Source: an uncultured Bacteroidota bacterium
GTDB taxonomy: Bacteria > Bacteroidota > Bacteroidia > Chitinophagales > Chitinophagaceae
DNA: 64,000 nucleotides
Assembly (NCBI GenBank): GCA_903858475.1
Contig: CAIOIZ010000005.1
Coordinates: 1-64,000 of the forward strand
Direction of reading: 5' to 3'
Positions 26,411 through 35,204 of the stretch are shown piece by piece. The position numbers were made by a program, and so were the translations under genes. Position 1 is the stretch's first letter. The number at the start of each line of letters is the position of its first letter. The notes under the pieces were generated by a model, which saw only the letters and a program-made list of their open reading frames with translations, did not search any database and had not been told where the DNA came from.

Positions 26411-29032
26411 TTATAACAGTGACTTTACTTTTTCTATCACTTCTTTTAAATGACTGATATCTTGTCCGCCTGCTGTTGCCAGGTTCTTCTGGCCGCCACC
26501 ACCACCATTGATTAAAGTGGCAATGTGTTCTTTAATAATTTTACCTGCATCTAAGTTTTTAGCAGCTACCACCGTATCTGATATGCCAATGGCCACATGG
26601 GCCTTGCCATCTATATTGGCACAGAGCACTACTAAGTGATCGTGTAAATGACTCTTTAAATCGAAACATAGTTTTTTTAAGGCATCGGCATTGTGCACTT
26701 CAATAATATCACCAATGAAGGTTACATTATTGATGATTTCATCTTTTTGCAATATGGCATTGCGAATACCCACTAGTTGCCTAGCTTCTAAACCTTCTAT
26801 CTTCTTTTTTAATTCGTTGTTCTCTGTTTGCAATCCCTCAATGGATTTTGCCAGCTCCTTCGGATTTTTTAATAAATCGCGGATGGCACGCACTTGCTCT
26901 AATTGTAATTGAATATAATTTTCGGCCGCCTTGCCACAAATCGCTTCTACCCTGCGCACACCTGCTGCTACTGCTGACTCTGCTTTTAGTTTAAACAATC
27001 CCAACTCACCGGTACTGCCCACATGGGTACCACCACATAATTCAATCGAGTAAGCAGGATCCATGATGACCACTCTTACGATATTGCCATACTTTTCTCC
27101 AAATAATGCCATCGCACCCAGGGCAACGGCTTCGTCCTTGGGCAAGGATTTTATCACTACCGGAATATTCTCTCTGATTTTTTCGTTGACAATTTTTTCT
27201 ACCGCCGCCATCTCTTCATCCGTTACTTTGGCAAAATGACTAAAGTCGAAACGAAGGTGCTCCTCATTCACCAAACTACCTTTTTGCGCCACATGATTGC
27301 CCAATACCTTGCGCAGGGCAGCATGCATCAAATGCGTTACACTATGGTGAACGGTGATTTCTTTTCTTCTTTCATTATTGATGGTAGCGATTAATTCGCC
27401 CGATAAATCAGCCGGAATTTTTTCAGCAAAATGAATAATCAAATCATTCTCCTTCTTGGTATCTACAATCTGAATGCTTTCATTGCCCAATTTCAAACTA
27501 CCGGTATCGCCTACCTGCCCGCCGCTTTCGGCATAAAAAGGCGTGGTATCCAATACCAATTGGTATAATTCTTTTCCTTTGCCACTTACTTTTCTGTACT
27601 TAACAATTTTGCTTTTTGTTTCTACCGAATCATATCCCACAAATTTAGAAGAAGCCATATCATGCACGGTAACCCAGTCTTCTGTTTCCAATGCAGTGGC
27701 AGCACGACTCCTGTTTTTCTGTTGCTGCATTTCTTTTTCAAAACCTGCATCGTCTACCGTTAAATTATTTTCGGAAGCAATTAATCGAGTAAGATCAATC
27801 GGAAATCCAAAAGTGTCGAGCAATTCAAAAGCGGCATTGCCCTGGATGGTTCTGTCTGTACCTGCCTGCGCAATGATTTCATCCATTTTTTTCAAACCCT
27901 TGTCCAAGGTTCTTAAAAAGGCTTCTTCTTCTTCCTTCACCACTTTGGCTACAAAATCTACTTGCTGTTGCAATTCGGGAAATACGGTTTCGAATTGTTT
28001 GGCCAATACCGGAATCAGTTGGTTCAATAAGGGTTGCTTATAATCGAGGTAAGAAAAATAATAGCGCACTGCCCTTCTTAAAATTCTTCTGATAACATAA
28101 CCTGCACCCGTATTCGAAGGCAATTGTCCGTCGGCAATGGTAAAGCCAATGGCACGAATATGATCGGCAATAACCCTGAATGCTACACTGGGTTTGTCAT
28201 CGCCGCCAGTATATTCTTTACCAGAAATTTTTTCAGTGGCTTGAATGGTACCACTGAAAATATCTGTATCGTAATTCGATTTTTTTTCTTGTAACACACG
28301 CACCAGCCTTTCGAGACCCATACCCGTATCAACATGGGTGGCGGCCAGGGGCTCTAGTGAACCATCTTTTTTTCTGTTATACTGAATAAATACATTGTTC
28401 CATATTTCAATTACCTGCGGATGATCTTTATTTACTAGTTTTTCTCCGGGAACGAGTTTTCTTTCTTCATCGGGTCGGCAGTCGACATGTATTTCACTGC
28501 AAGGTCCACAAGGTCCGGTATCGCCCATTTCCCAGAAATTGTCTTTCTTATTGCCTAAAACGATTTGGTTATCGGGTAATAATTCTTTCCATTTTGCTAA
28601 TGCAACGGTAGAAGCAGGAATTTTTTCTTTTTCATCTCCTTCAAATACGCTGGCGTATAATCGGTCTTTAGGTATTTTGTATACTTCGGTTAGTAATTCC
28701 CAGCTCCAGTCGATTGCTTCTTTTTTAAAATAATCGCCAAAGCTCCAGTTACCCAACATTTCAAACATGGTATGGTGGTAGGTATCTACACCCACTTCTT
28801 CTAAATCGTTGTGCTTGCCGCTTACCCTCAAGCATTTTTGTGTATCGGTCACCCTTCCATAAACAGGTTGCTTATTGCCCAGGAAAAAATCCTTGAATTG
28901 GTTCATACCGGCATTGGTAAACAACAAAGTGGGGTCGTCTTTTACTACAATGGGGGCAGAAGGCACAACGGCATGGCCTTTATCCTCAAAAAATTTCAAA
29001 AAAGCAGCTCTAATTTCAGCACTCGTCATCAT
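26411..29032 (-). CDS. alaS: Alanyl-tRNA synthetase
   Basis: 873 residues with all AlaS parts: the class II catalytic core from TSAEIRAAFLKFFEDKGH and LLFTNAGMNQFKD, motif 2/3 regions including TGPCGPCSEIH and ETGMGLERL-like DTGMGLERLVRV, the editing domain with HHSVTHLMHAALRK and CGGTHVGSTGELG (zinc ligands), and a C-terminal DHHA1 domain ending in GGGGGQKNLATAGG. It charges tRNA(Ala) and clears Ser/Gly mischarging. Two ATGs are adjacent (29032 and 29029); either could be used. A textbook promoter lies at 29105-29134. Confidence 0.97.
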   Translation of the reverse strand: MMTSAEIRAAFLKFFEDKGHAVVPSAPIVVKDDPTLLFTNAGMNQFKDFFLGNKQPVYGRVTDTQKCLRVSGKHNDLEEVGVDTYHHTMFEMLGNWSFGDYFKKEAIDWSWELLTEVYKIPKDRLYASVFEGDEKEKIPASTVALAKWKELLPDNQIVLGNKKDNFWEMGDTGPCGPCSEIHVDCRPDEERKLVPGEKLVNKDHPQVIEIWNNVFIQYNRKKDGSLEPLAATHVDTGMGLERLVRVLQEKKSNYDTDIFSGTIQATEKISGKEYTGGDDKPSVAFRVIADHIRAIGFTIADGQLPSNTGAGYVIRRILRRAVRYYFSYLDYKQPLLNQLIPVLAKQFETVFPELQQQVDFVAKVVKEEEEAFLRTLDKGLKKMDEIIAQAGTDRTIQGNAAFELLDTFGFPIDLTRLIASENNLTVDDAGFEKEMQQQKNRSRAATALETEDWVTVHDMASSKFVGYDSVETKSKIVKYRKVSGKGKELYQLVLDTTPFYAESGGQVGDTGSLKLGNESIQIVDTKKENDLIIHFAEKIPADLSGELIATINNERRKEITVHHSVTHLMHAALRKVLGNHVAQKGSLVNEEHLRFDFSHFAKVTDEEMAAVEKIVNEKIRENIPVVIKSLPKDEAVALGAMALFGEKYGNIVRVVIMDPAYSIELCGGTHVGSTGELGLFKLKAESAVAAGVRRVEAICGKAAENYIQLQLEQVRAIRDLLKNPKELAKSIEGLQTENNELKKKIEGLEARQLVGIRNAILQKDEIINNVTFIGDIIEVHNADALKKLCFDLKSHLHDHLVVLCANIDGKAHVAIGISDTVVAAKNLDAGKIIKEHIATLINGGGGGQKNLATAGGQDISHLKEVIEKVKSLL

Positions 29033-29104
29033 AATATCCGTTTGTTTATTTGGGTTGATTTTTGGATTGAATGGGGTTATATTTGCTACCCGTTAAATTC
29101 GGGA

Positions 29105-29134
29105 CAAAGGTAATAAATCGGCTTCAAGCGGCAA
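29105..29134 (-). promoter_or_regulatory. Predicted alaS promoter
   Basis: Minus strand: TTG (29132-29134), 19 bases, TACCTTTG (29105-29112), a full match to the Bacteroidetes consensus. The start would be near 29098, giving a leader of about 65 nt. Confidence 0.7.
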
Positions 29135-29162
29135 TTAATACCAACCCTCACAGGATGGCAGC

Positions 29163-30134
29163 ATGAAAAAAATAAAATATTACTATAATACCAATACACT
29201 ACGCTACGAAAAGCTGGTTACCCCATTAAGGGTAAAGCTCCTGCGTTTTTTTGGTTTTATATCGGCTGCCTTGGTTACTTCTGTTATTATTATTACAGTA
29301 TACAATCGCTTTTTTCCCAAGCCCAAGGACAAGGAGGCCCAACTTAGATACGAGGCATTGCAGGAAGATTACGATGCCTTGAGTGGAAAAATGACTACCC
29401 TAGAACAACAGATGGTGTCCTTAGAAAAGCGGGATAATGAAGTGTATCGAAGCATATTTGAAGCAAATCCAGTGCCCGATAGCATGCGGACCAAATTAAT
29501 TGAAAAAAAGAAGGAATTTGAAAAAGTGAATGTGATGAGTGATAATGAACTGGCACATGGTATTGAAGCTACTTTGAATAATATCGCAGCCAGAATCACC
29601 TATCAGTTTCAGAGCTATAATGCCATTGAAAAACTCATCAAAAACCAGGGCGATAAATTGGCGAGCATACCTGCTATACAGCCTGTTAGTAATAAGGATT
29701 TAACGCGTATTGCCAGTGGTTTTGGTTATCGCATTCACCCTATTTATGGTATTGCTAAAATGCACAATGGGCTCGACTTTACGGCACCACAGGGTACCCC
29801 CATTTATGCTACCGGCGATGGACTAGTAACAACTGCAGGTCTAGGGGCTGGTACGGGCAATCATGTAATCATTAATCATGGCTATGGGTACGAAACGGTA
29901 TATATGCACATGGTACGTATCAAGGCCTTATCGGGTCAAAGGGTGAAAAGAGGGGAAGTAATTGGATGGGTAGGCAGTACTGGTGCGAGTACAGGCCCGC
30001 ACTGTCACTATGAAGTACATATTAGTGGTACGCCGGTAGACCCGGTTTACTTTTTTTATAATGACCTGAATGCGGAGCAGTTCGACCGATTATTAAAAAT
30101 GGCAGCATCAGGTAGTGCAAAAAGTTTTGACTAA
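29163..30134 (+). CDS. Membrane-anchored M23 family metallopeptidase
   Basis: 323 residues: a short cytoplasmic N-terminus, one membrane helix at about 29-47 (FFGFISAALVTSVIIITV), a coiled-coil stretch at 57-125, and a peptidase_M23 domain at 185-300. Zinc ligands are H201 and D205 (HNGLD) and H282 in HCHYE (H280, H282). Such LytM-like enzymes cut peptidoglycan cross-links during growth and division. Ligands look intact, so activity is likely. The MerR gene follows after 8 nt, indicating co-transcription. Confidence 0.92.
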   Translation: MKKIKYYYNTNTLRYEKLVTPLRVKLLRFFGFISAALVTSVIIITVYNRFFPKPKDKEAQLRYEALQEDYDALSGKMTTLEQQMVSLEKRDNEVYRSIFEANPVPDSMRTKLIEKKKEFEKVNVMSDNELAHGIEATLNNIAARITYQFQSYNAIEKLIKNQGDKLASIPAIQPVSNKDLTRIASGFGYRIHPIYGIAKMHNGLDFTAPQGTPIYATGDGLVTTAGLGAGTGNHVIINHGYGYETVYMHMVRIKALSGQRVKRGEVIGWVGSTGASTGPHCHYEVHISGTPVDPVYFFYNDLNAEQFDRLLKMAASGSAKSFD

Positions 30135-30142
30135 ATTTAGGT

Positions 30143-30694
30143 ATGGCATTTAAACAAATTGCTTTTGCTTTTGATGATATTCCCGAAGAGGAAATCAAAC
30201 AACCACCTGTAAAGGAGGGGAAAGCTATTGTGGTAAAAGAAGAGCAGGAACCATTGGAAGTACCCTTGCCGGTATTTGAAAAGAAAAAGACAGACAATAA
30301 GAAAACCACCCGCGGCCGCATGCGGTTGAAGGATATGGATACGGGCGTCGATTTAATTGAAGTGCCCAATGATGAAGAATTGTTCAAGAAATTATATTAC
30401 CCAATTGGCATGGTGGCAGAAATGTTTAAGGTGAATCAAAGCCTGATTCGTTTTTGGGAAAATGAGTTTGTGGTTTTGAAACCCAAAAAAAATGGAAAAG
30501 GAGATCGATTGTTTCGCCCAGAAGATATTAAGAACTTACAATTGATTTATCATTTACTAAGGGAACGAAAATATACTTTAGAAGGTGCCAAAGAATTTCT
30601 GAAGAATAATAAAAAAGCAGATGAAAAATTCGCACTCATAGAATCACTCAAAAAAACAAAAGCTTTTTTGAATGAATTGAAAGCTAATTTATAA
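30143..30694 (+). CDS. MerR-family transcriptional regulator
   Basis: 183 residues. The N-terminal 85 residues are charged and low in complexity (EEEIKQPPVKEGKAIVV), with no known domain. Residues 88-160 are a MerR winged helix: YYPIGMVAEMFKVNQSLIRF, then WENEFVVLKPKKNGKGDRLF and RPEDIKNLQLIYHLLRERKY. The tail is a short coiled coil, too short for the ligand-sensing domains of classical MerR proteins. This architecture is common and single-copy-like in Bacteroidetes next to an M23 gene; its targets are not known to me. It follows the M23 gene after 8 nt. Confidence 0.9.
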   Translation: MAFKQIAFAFDDIPEEEIKQPPVKEGKAIVVKEEQEPLEVPLPVFEKKKTDNKKTTRGRMRLKDMDTGVDLIEVPNDEELFKKLYYPIGMVAEMFKVNQSLIRFWENEFVVLKPKKNGKGDRLFRPEDIKNLQLIYHLLRERKYTLEGAKEFLKNNKKADEKFALIESLKKTKAFLNELKANL

Positions 30695-30832
30695 TCCTGC
30701 TTTACAGCAATATCATTGCTTTGATATCCATTAAAAACATTTATAGCAGGGTGCCAATTTTCAATGAATCGCTCAATGTAACAGGATTCATCATTCATTT
30801 TTTCACAAGCATCATCACTTATACCAAATAAT

Positions 30833-31345
30833 ATGAAAAAATATTTCCTTAGTCTACTTTGCATTGCCCTTCTGCAATGGGGCTTTTCGCAAGCTCAATA
30901 CGAAATTACTGCCGACCCCAAACATCCTGAAGTGAAGGTGTTGAGAGGATTGATCAACAAATATTATATTCAAAATGATTCTTCTTTCAAATGGTATCAG
31001 TCAAACCAAGTGATTTATGGACCCGATACCGCTACTTTATCTGCCCTAGAAAGAGCTAAAGACAAAGTGCAGTATGTAGTGTTTGGCGGCACCTGGTGCG
31101 AAGACACCCAATTTATTCTTCCTCGGTTTTTTAAACTACAGGAAATGGCTGGAGTATCAGATGAGCGCATAACATTTTTTGGTGTTAATCGCCAGAAGCA
31201 AGCCCTTGGTAATATTGCAGCAGCATTTGGCATTGTAAATGTGCCTACGATTATTTTGATGAAAGAGGGAAAAGAAATTGGCCGTGTAGTAGAATATGGA
31301 AAAACAGGCAAGTGGGATAAAGAATTAGCCGAGATTTTAAAATAA
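30833..31345 (+). CDS. Secreted thioredoxin-fold protein with a single active-site Cys
   Basis: 170 residues with a signal peptide (LLQWGFSQ, cleavage near 20). Residues 75-165 form a thioredoxin fold: VQYVVFGGTWCEDTQFILPR, then RITFFGVNRQKQAL and NVPTIILMKEGKEIGRVVEY with the cis-proline intact. The active site reads WCEDT rather than WCxxC, leaving only C89, so it cannot form the usual intramolecular disulfide. It may reduce through a mixed disulfide or act as a chaperone. The 138-nt gap upstream holds nothing I can name. It lies 4 nt before the CapA-like gene. Confidence 0.8.
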   Translation: MKKYFLSLLCIALLQWGFSQAQYEITADPKHPEVKVLRGLINKYYIQNDSSFKWYQSNQVIYGPDTATLSALERAKDKVQYVVFGGTWCEDTQFILPRFFKLQEMAGVSDERITFFGVNRQKQALGNIAAAFGIVNVPTIILMKEGKEIGRVVEYGKTGKWDKELAEILK

Positions 31346-31361
31346 CCTTATGCATTCTGCA

Positions 31362-32462
31362 ATGAAAGTATATTTTATTTCTGGAATTGTTTTTTGCTGG
31401 TTGAGTTGTGGTAGTTCATCGCAACAAACTAACCAATTAGCTATTCCAAAAAAAGATACAATACCTGCTATTTCGGGTATGCGTACTGGTGATACCCTTT
31501 CAATTGTAGCAGTAGGCGATATTATGTTTGGTAGCAATTACCCCGACGCGCATTTATTGCCCCCCAATGATGGGAAAGATTTACTGCAATATTTTACCAA
31601 CGACATTCAAGCAGCAGATATCAGTTTCGGCAATGCCGAAGGTGTTTTTTTGGATAAGGGTGGAGTACCAAAGGGAAGCGGTGAGTATGTATATTGTTTT
31701 AGGCAGCCCACCAGGTATGCTCAATATTTTACCGACAATGGTTTTGATATGCTGAGTGTAGCCAATAACCATGCGTCTGACTTTGGCAGCACCGGTACAA
31801 CAAGCACCATTGCTACTTTACAATCATTACCGATTCTATTTGCAGGTTTACAAAACCATGCTGTTTGCAGTACCACGGTTCGCGGTATTAAAATTGGTAT
31901 GGCAGCTTTTGCTCCACACAAGGGTTGTATTCAGCTCAACGATTATGCTGCTGCCATTGCCAGTGTTAAAAAACTAAAATCAGATTGTGATATTGTGATT
32001 GTTTCTATGCATGCTGGTGCCGAAGGCAGATCCGCCACCCATGTGCCAAAGCATGCCGAATTATTCCTGGGACAAAACAGAGGCGATGTTTACAAATTTG
32101 CCCATGCGGTTATTGATGCGGGTGCCGATGTGGTGATTGGTCATGGTCCACATGTGCCTAGGGCGATGGAATTGTACAAAAACAAACTCATTGCCTATAG
32201 CTTAGGTAATTTTTGTACCTATGGCATGTTTAATTTAGAAAATGTAAGTGGCATTGCACCTCTTTTGAAAATATACCTGACTACCCAAGGTGATTTTATC
32301 GGTGGGCAAATTCGCTCGATCAAACAATTAGGCGAAGGTGGGCCTTTACCAGATGAAAATTATAGCGCTTATCAACTGATTAAAAATTTATCTGCCATCG
32401 ATTTTCCCGACAGTAAACTTCGTTTTCCCGATAGCGTTAGTATTTTCAGGGGTTCACTCTAG
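31362..32462 (+). CDS. CapA family lipoprotein (metallophosphatase-like)
   Basis: From the ATG at 31362 the product has 366 residues; an in-frame ATG at 31350 adds four residues but fits the signal less well. The signal ends in CWLSC, a lipobox. The rest is a CapA/PGA_cap calcineurin-like fold: VAVGDIMFGSNYP, FGNAEGVF, SVANNHASDFG, a SMHAGAEG block, and ADVVIGHGPHVPRAMELYK with the late metal ligands. CapA proteins take part in poly-gamma-glutamate export, but many homologues are envelope phosphatases of unknown substrate. No capB/capC is seen nearby, so capsule synthesis is not implied. Probably co-transcribed with the thioredoxin-like gene. Confidence 0.85.
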   Translation: MKVYFISGIVFCWLSCGSSSQQTNQLAIPKKDTIPAISGMRTGDTLSIVAVGDIMFGSNYPDAHLLPPNDGKDLLQYFTNDIQAADISFGNAEGVFLDKGGVPKGSGEYVYCFRQPTRYAQYFTDNGFDMLSVANNHASDFGSTGTTSTIATLQSLPILFAGLQNHAVCSTTVRGIKIGMAAFAPHKGCIQLNDYAAAIASVKKLKSDCDIVIVSMHAGAEGRSATHVPKHAELFLGQNRGDVYKFAHAVIDAGADVVIGHGPHVPRAMELYKNKLIAYSLGNFCTYGMFNLENVSGIAPLLKIYLTTQGDFIGGQIRSIKQLGEGGPLPDENYSAYQLIKNLSAIDFPDSKLRFPDSVSIFRGSL

Positions 32463-32507
32463 CCATTTCTATATCAAATTCTGGCATTTTTTCTTCACCG
32501 AGCATTT

Positions 32508-33371
32508 TTAATGCACTGCATAAATATCAATACCGGCTTCCCGGAGTACATACAGCTTGCCATTGATGGCTTTGATGGAAAAGGAGCTGCTGAAAAAAGT
32601 AGGTAGTGGATATTCCTTCAGGCGAAGCGAGCCCAGCTGATAGGTTTCCAATTGATTGTTAAAGAAACCATAGAGCGTATTGTTGCTAATACTCACGTCT
32701 GTCCAATGCAGAAAACTTAATTTATTTTTATAGGAGCCAAAATAATCGAAAATATAAAATCCCTGTTCGGGGTCGTAGAGGTAGACAAAGTTTTCGTGGT
32801 CGATGATGGTGGAGGGAGAGATGGTTTCATTGAGTAATAATCGAATATCCACTGTTTGTTGCAGTGACTTTCCTTCCTCGTTAATTTTTTTCAATTGGTA
32901 TTCCTGTTCATCGAAAATCCAAATATTATTGTCGTAGGAAGTAGCCAAACAATTGACAGAAAAAATATGTTCCTTACGCAGATTGATGGAGTTGCGAATA
33001 CCTAGGTATCGATCTAATGTGACAATGCTGGCAAAGTTTTTATAATAGAGTAATATTTTAAGTGGATTGCTAACATCTAAATAAGATAAGTTGCCATATT
33101 TTTTTACATCATTGAAAACACCCATTGAATCACCGCGGCTATTGATTTTCTTCAGTTGATTATTTTCATCAATTAGAAAAACATTATCGAGTTTATCTAC
33201 TTCAAAGGAAACAAAATGACCAGGGATGGTTTTGATGAATTGAAAACTAGAATCGATTTGTGCGCTGCAATTCGTATTGGTGGGGATTAAAAAAAACAAT
33301 AGGGCTGTTAGCTTTAAATGTAAAGCGCTTGTTATAAAAAAACTACTATGGAATTTATACTGCTTCACCAT
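32508..33371 (-). CDS. Secreted protein of unknown function, propeller-like
   Basis: 287 residues. A basic N-terminus, a hydrophobic stretch (LKLTALLFFLIPTNTNC) and SAQ suggest a signal peptide. The mature part has repeated beta-strand units of the form NVFLIDENNQLKKIN, NIWIFDEQEYQLKKIN and YGFFNNQLETYQLG, with spacing that fits a five- or six-bladed propeller, though I recognise no named family. Its ATG overlaps the lpxH stop by 17 nt, so translation is probably coupled to lpxH. It ends the rsfS-to-here operon. Similar lpxH-adjacent genes may exist in relatives; a synteny check would tell whether it belongs to lipid A or envelope biogenesis. Confidence 0.6.
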   Translation of the reverse strand: MVKQYKFHSSFFITSALHLKLTALLFFLIPTNTNCSAQIDSSFQFIKTIPGHFVSFEVDKLDNVFLIDENNQLKKINSRGDSMGVFNDVKKYGNLSYLDVSNPLKILLYYKNFASIVTLDRYLGIRNSINLRKEHIFSVNCLATSYDNNIWIFDEQEYQLKKINEEGKSLQQTVDIRLLLNETISPSTIIDHENFVYLYDPEQGFYIFDYFGSYKNKLSFLHWTDVSISNNTLYGFFNNQLETYQLGSLRLKEYPLPTFFSSSFSIKAINGKLYVLREAGIDIYAVH

Positions 33372-34125
33372 TGAAATACTTTAGTACCAAGGTATCGTTT
33401 TCTAATACTGCATAGCTATAGTATTTAATCCAGTCGCCCAAATTAACATAAAGGCTATTGGTGCCAATAGGAAAATGAATGGGAAGGTGTCGGTGGCCAA
33501 AAACAAAAAAGTCGAAATGTTCTTGTTTCAATTTATCCTTGCAATAGCTGATGAGCCATTCCTTGTCTTCTCCTAAAAATTGTTCTTCTTCTTGTCCGGT
33601 TTTCGCCCTGCTTTTACGACTAAAATAATTGGCTAATCCCATGCCAATGCGGGGAGGAAGGATGCCAAATAGCCATTGGCAAAATGGGTTGCGGAATATT
33701 TTCTTTAAAAACTTATAACCATTATCACCGGGGCCGAGTCCATCACCATGCCCTATCCAATATTTTTTTCCATTGAATTCAAAAGATTGAGGTTCAAAGT
33801 AAACCGATACATTCATTTCTTTTTGCAAATAGTCCTTCATCCACATATCGTGATTGCCCACAAAAAAATGAACGGGAATGCCGCTATCGGTTAATTCGGC
33901 TATTTTACCCAGTATGCGAACATAGCCTTTGGGCACTACGTTTTTGTATTCATACCAAAAATCAAAAAGGTCGCCCAGTATAAAAATTTCGGCTGCTGAA
34001 GATTTGATTTGGTCTAAAAATTGAATGATTTTTTTTTCGCGTATTAAACTACTGCCAGCATCGGGTGCTCCTAGATGAAAATCGGAGAGGAAGTACAGTT
34101 TTTTATTTGTTGCAAGCTGGCTCAA
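33355..34125 (-). CDS. lpxH: UDP-2,3-diacylglucosamine pyrophosphatase LpxH
   Basis: 256 residues of calcineurin-like phosphoesterase: YFLSDFHLGA (D15, H17), ILGDLFDFWYEY, FFVGNHDMWM, YWIGHGDGLGPGDNGYK and VFGHRHLPIHFP hold the metal ligands. The helical insertion typical of LpxH lies between. It cleaves UDP-2,3-diacylglucosamine to lipid X and UMP at the inner face of the membrane, the fourth step of lipid A synthesis. No ATG precedes the core; the only start is TTG at 34125, so initiation is on a weak codon. It overlaps the next gene by 17 nt and follows the GGCT gene after 14 nt. Confidence 0.92.
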   Translation of the reverse strand: MSQLATNKKLYFLSDFHLGAPDAGSSLIREKKIIQFLDQIKSSAAEIFILGDLFDFWYEYKNVVPKGYVRILGKIAELTDSGIPVHFFVGNHDMWMKDYLQKEMNVSVYFEPQSFEFNGKKYWIGHGDGLGPGDNGYKFLKKIFRNPFCQWLFGILPPRIGMGLANYFSRKSRAKTGQEEEQFLGEDKEWLISYCKDKLKQEHFDFFVFGHRHLPIHFPIGTNSLYVNLGDWIKYYSYAVLENDTLVLKYFNGEAV

Positions 34126-34139
34126 AAAATAGTAAGTAT

Positions 34140-34571
34140 TTAAATTGGTCGATGTTTTTCCTGTTCATAGTTAAGCACATCGCCTGTTTTCATAACAGGT
34201 AGCCCGTCTATATTTCCATCATACCAATAAATCCAAGCGATGTGTGCTATTCCATTTTGATAGATGATGCTTGTTTCTCTTTTGAACAAGGACAGTTCTC
34301 CTTCCGGGGCACCGAGTCCTTCATAGTCATCTAATTGTCCGATGGCCCAGGAAAATTCTGCTGGGTTATTTAATTCATATAATTCTCCAACAATAAAATG
34401 ATCTTCTTCTGTAGCGGTGGCCACAGGATAATTGCCATGGTCATATAACTTACCTTTTACAACCGCTTCGCCCATCAAATGAAAAAAGCGAGTCAGGTAT
34501 TCATAGGCGGGGCTACGGAATCCACTCCTCAGTGAACCGTATACAAATAATTTATAGATATCATTTTTCAT
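34140..34571 (-). CDS. Gamma-glutamylcyclotransferase-like protein (YtfP/GGCT fold)
   Basis: 143 residues with the GGCT signature at the start, YKLFVYGSLRSGFRS (YGSLR), then GKLYDHGNYPVA and VGELYELNN, and the conserved acid in AIGQLDDYEG. The fold binds gamma-glutamyl or related small substrates in a pocket using the YGSL loop. Many bacterial members are of unknown substrate; some act on gamma-glutamyl amines. It is a middle gene of the ftsH-lpxH operon, 12 nt after the LUD gene and 14 nt before lpxH. Confidence 0.85.
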   Translation of the reverse strand: MKNDIYKLFVYGSLRSGFRSPAYEYLTRFFHLMGEAVVKGKLYDHGNYPVATATEEDHFIVGELYELNNPAEFSWAIGQLDDYEGLGAPEGELSLFKRETSIIYQNGIAHIAWIYWYDGNIDGLPVMKTGDVLNYEQEKHRPI

Positions 34572-34583
34572 TGATAGTAATAA

Positions 34584-35198
34584 TTAGGTATCTACCAAGA
34601 AGCAAAATACTTCTTTGGGTCCGTGTACGCCTGTTACCAATGTTTTTTCAATGTCAGCAGTTCGGCTGGGGCCTGTAGCAAATGTAATCAATGAGGGAAT
34701 TTTTTGCTGGTATTTTTCTTTTAACAATTGCAGGGCATCTTTTACGTCATATACCAATTGTTTCGTGTGGGCGATACAGATATGTATGGGCGCATAAACA
34801 CTTACGGTACGTCCGCTTTGTTCTGCTGCACTCATTACAATGGAACCTGTTCTGGCCACCAAGTATTCGCATCCTGTGATAGAAACATCGCAGCTTTCGA
34901 GATGAATGCTGGTGCTAAAGGCATTTTCCCATCTATCATCTACGCAATAGACTTTCGTCCAGTTGCGGTCTTTGATTAGTTGTCTTACTTGCATTTGCAA
35001 GTCCTCTTCATTGATGCAAAAAGCAAATTTACCTTGTATTTTGGTGAATTCTTCTCCGAAAATAATTTCTAATTCTTCTGTTTTAGGGTGGTAAACAGAA
35101 TTGTTGCCTTCACTTTGTGGAAAAGGCAAAGGCACTGGGTTACTCAGTGCCTGCCGAATTCTTTTTAATATATTTTCTTTTGCCGGTGAAACCGCCAT
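34584..35198 (-). CDS. LUD domain protein (LutC/YkgG-like)
   Basis: From the ATG at 35198 the product has 204 residues. An in-frame TTG at 35204 adds two residues but is a weaker start. It is a LUD domain: NILKRIRQAL at the N-terminus, GCEYLVARTGSIVMS in the middle, and the C-terminal ATGPSRTADIEKTLVTGVHGP that is diagnostic of LutC. LutC is one of three proteins for L-lactate use, yet lutA and lutB are not in the window. In Bacteroidetes this protein is often next to ftsH, where its role is not established. It starts 6 nt after ftsH. Confidence 0.88.
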   Translation of the reverse strand: MAVSPAKENILKRIRQALSNPVPLPFPQSEGNNSVYHPKTEELEIIFGEEFTKIQGKFAFCINEEDLQMQVRQLIKDRNWTKVYCVDDRWENAFSTSIHLESCDVSITGCEYLVARTGSIVMSAAEQSGRTVSVYAPIHICIAHTKQLVYDVKDALQLLKEKYQQKIPSLITFATGPSRTADIEKTLVTGVHGPKEVFCFLVDT

Positions 35199-35204
35199 TG
35201 CCAA

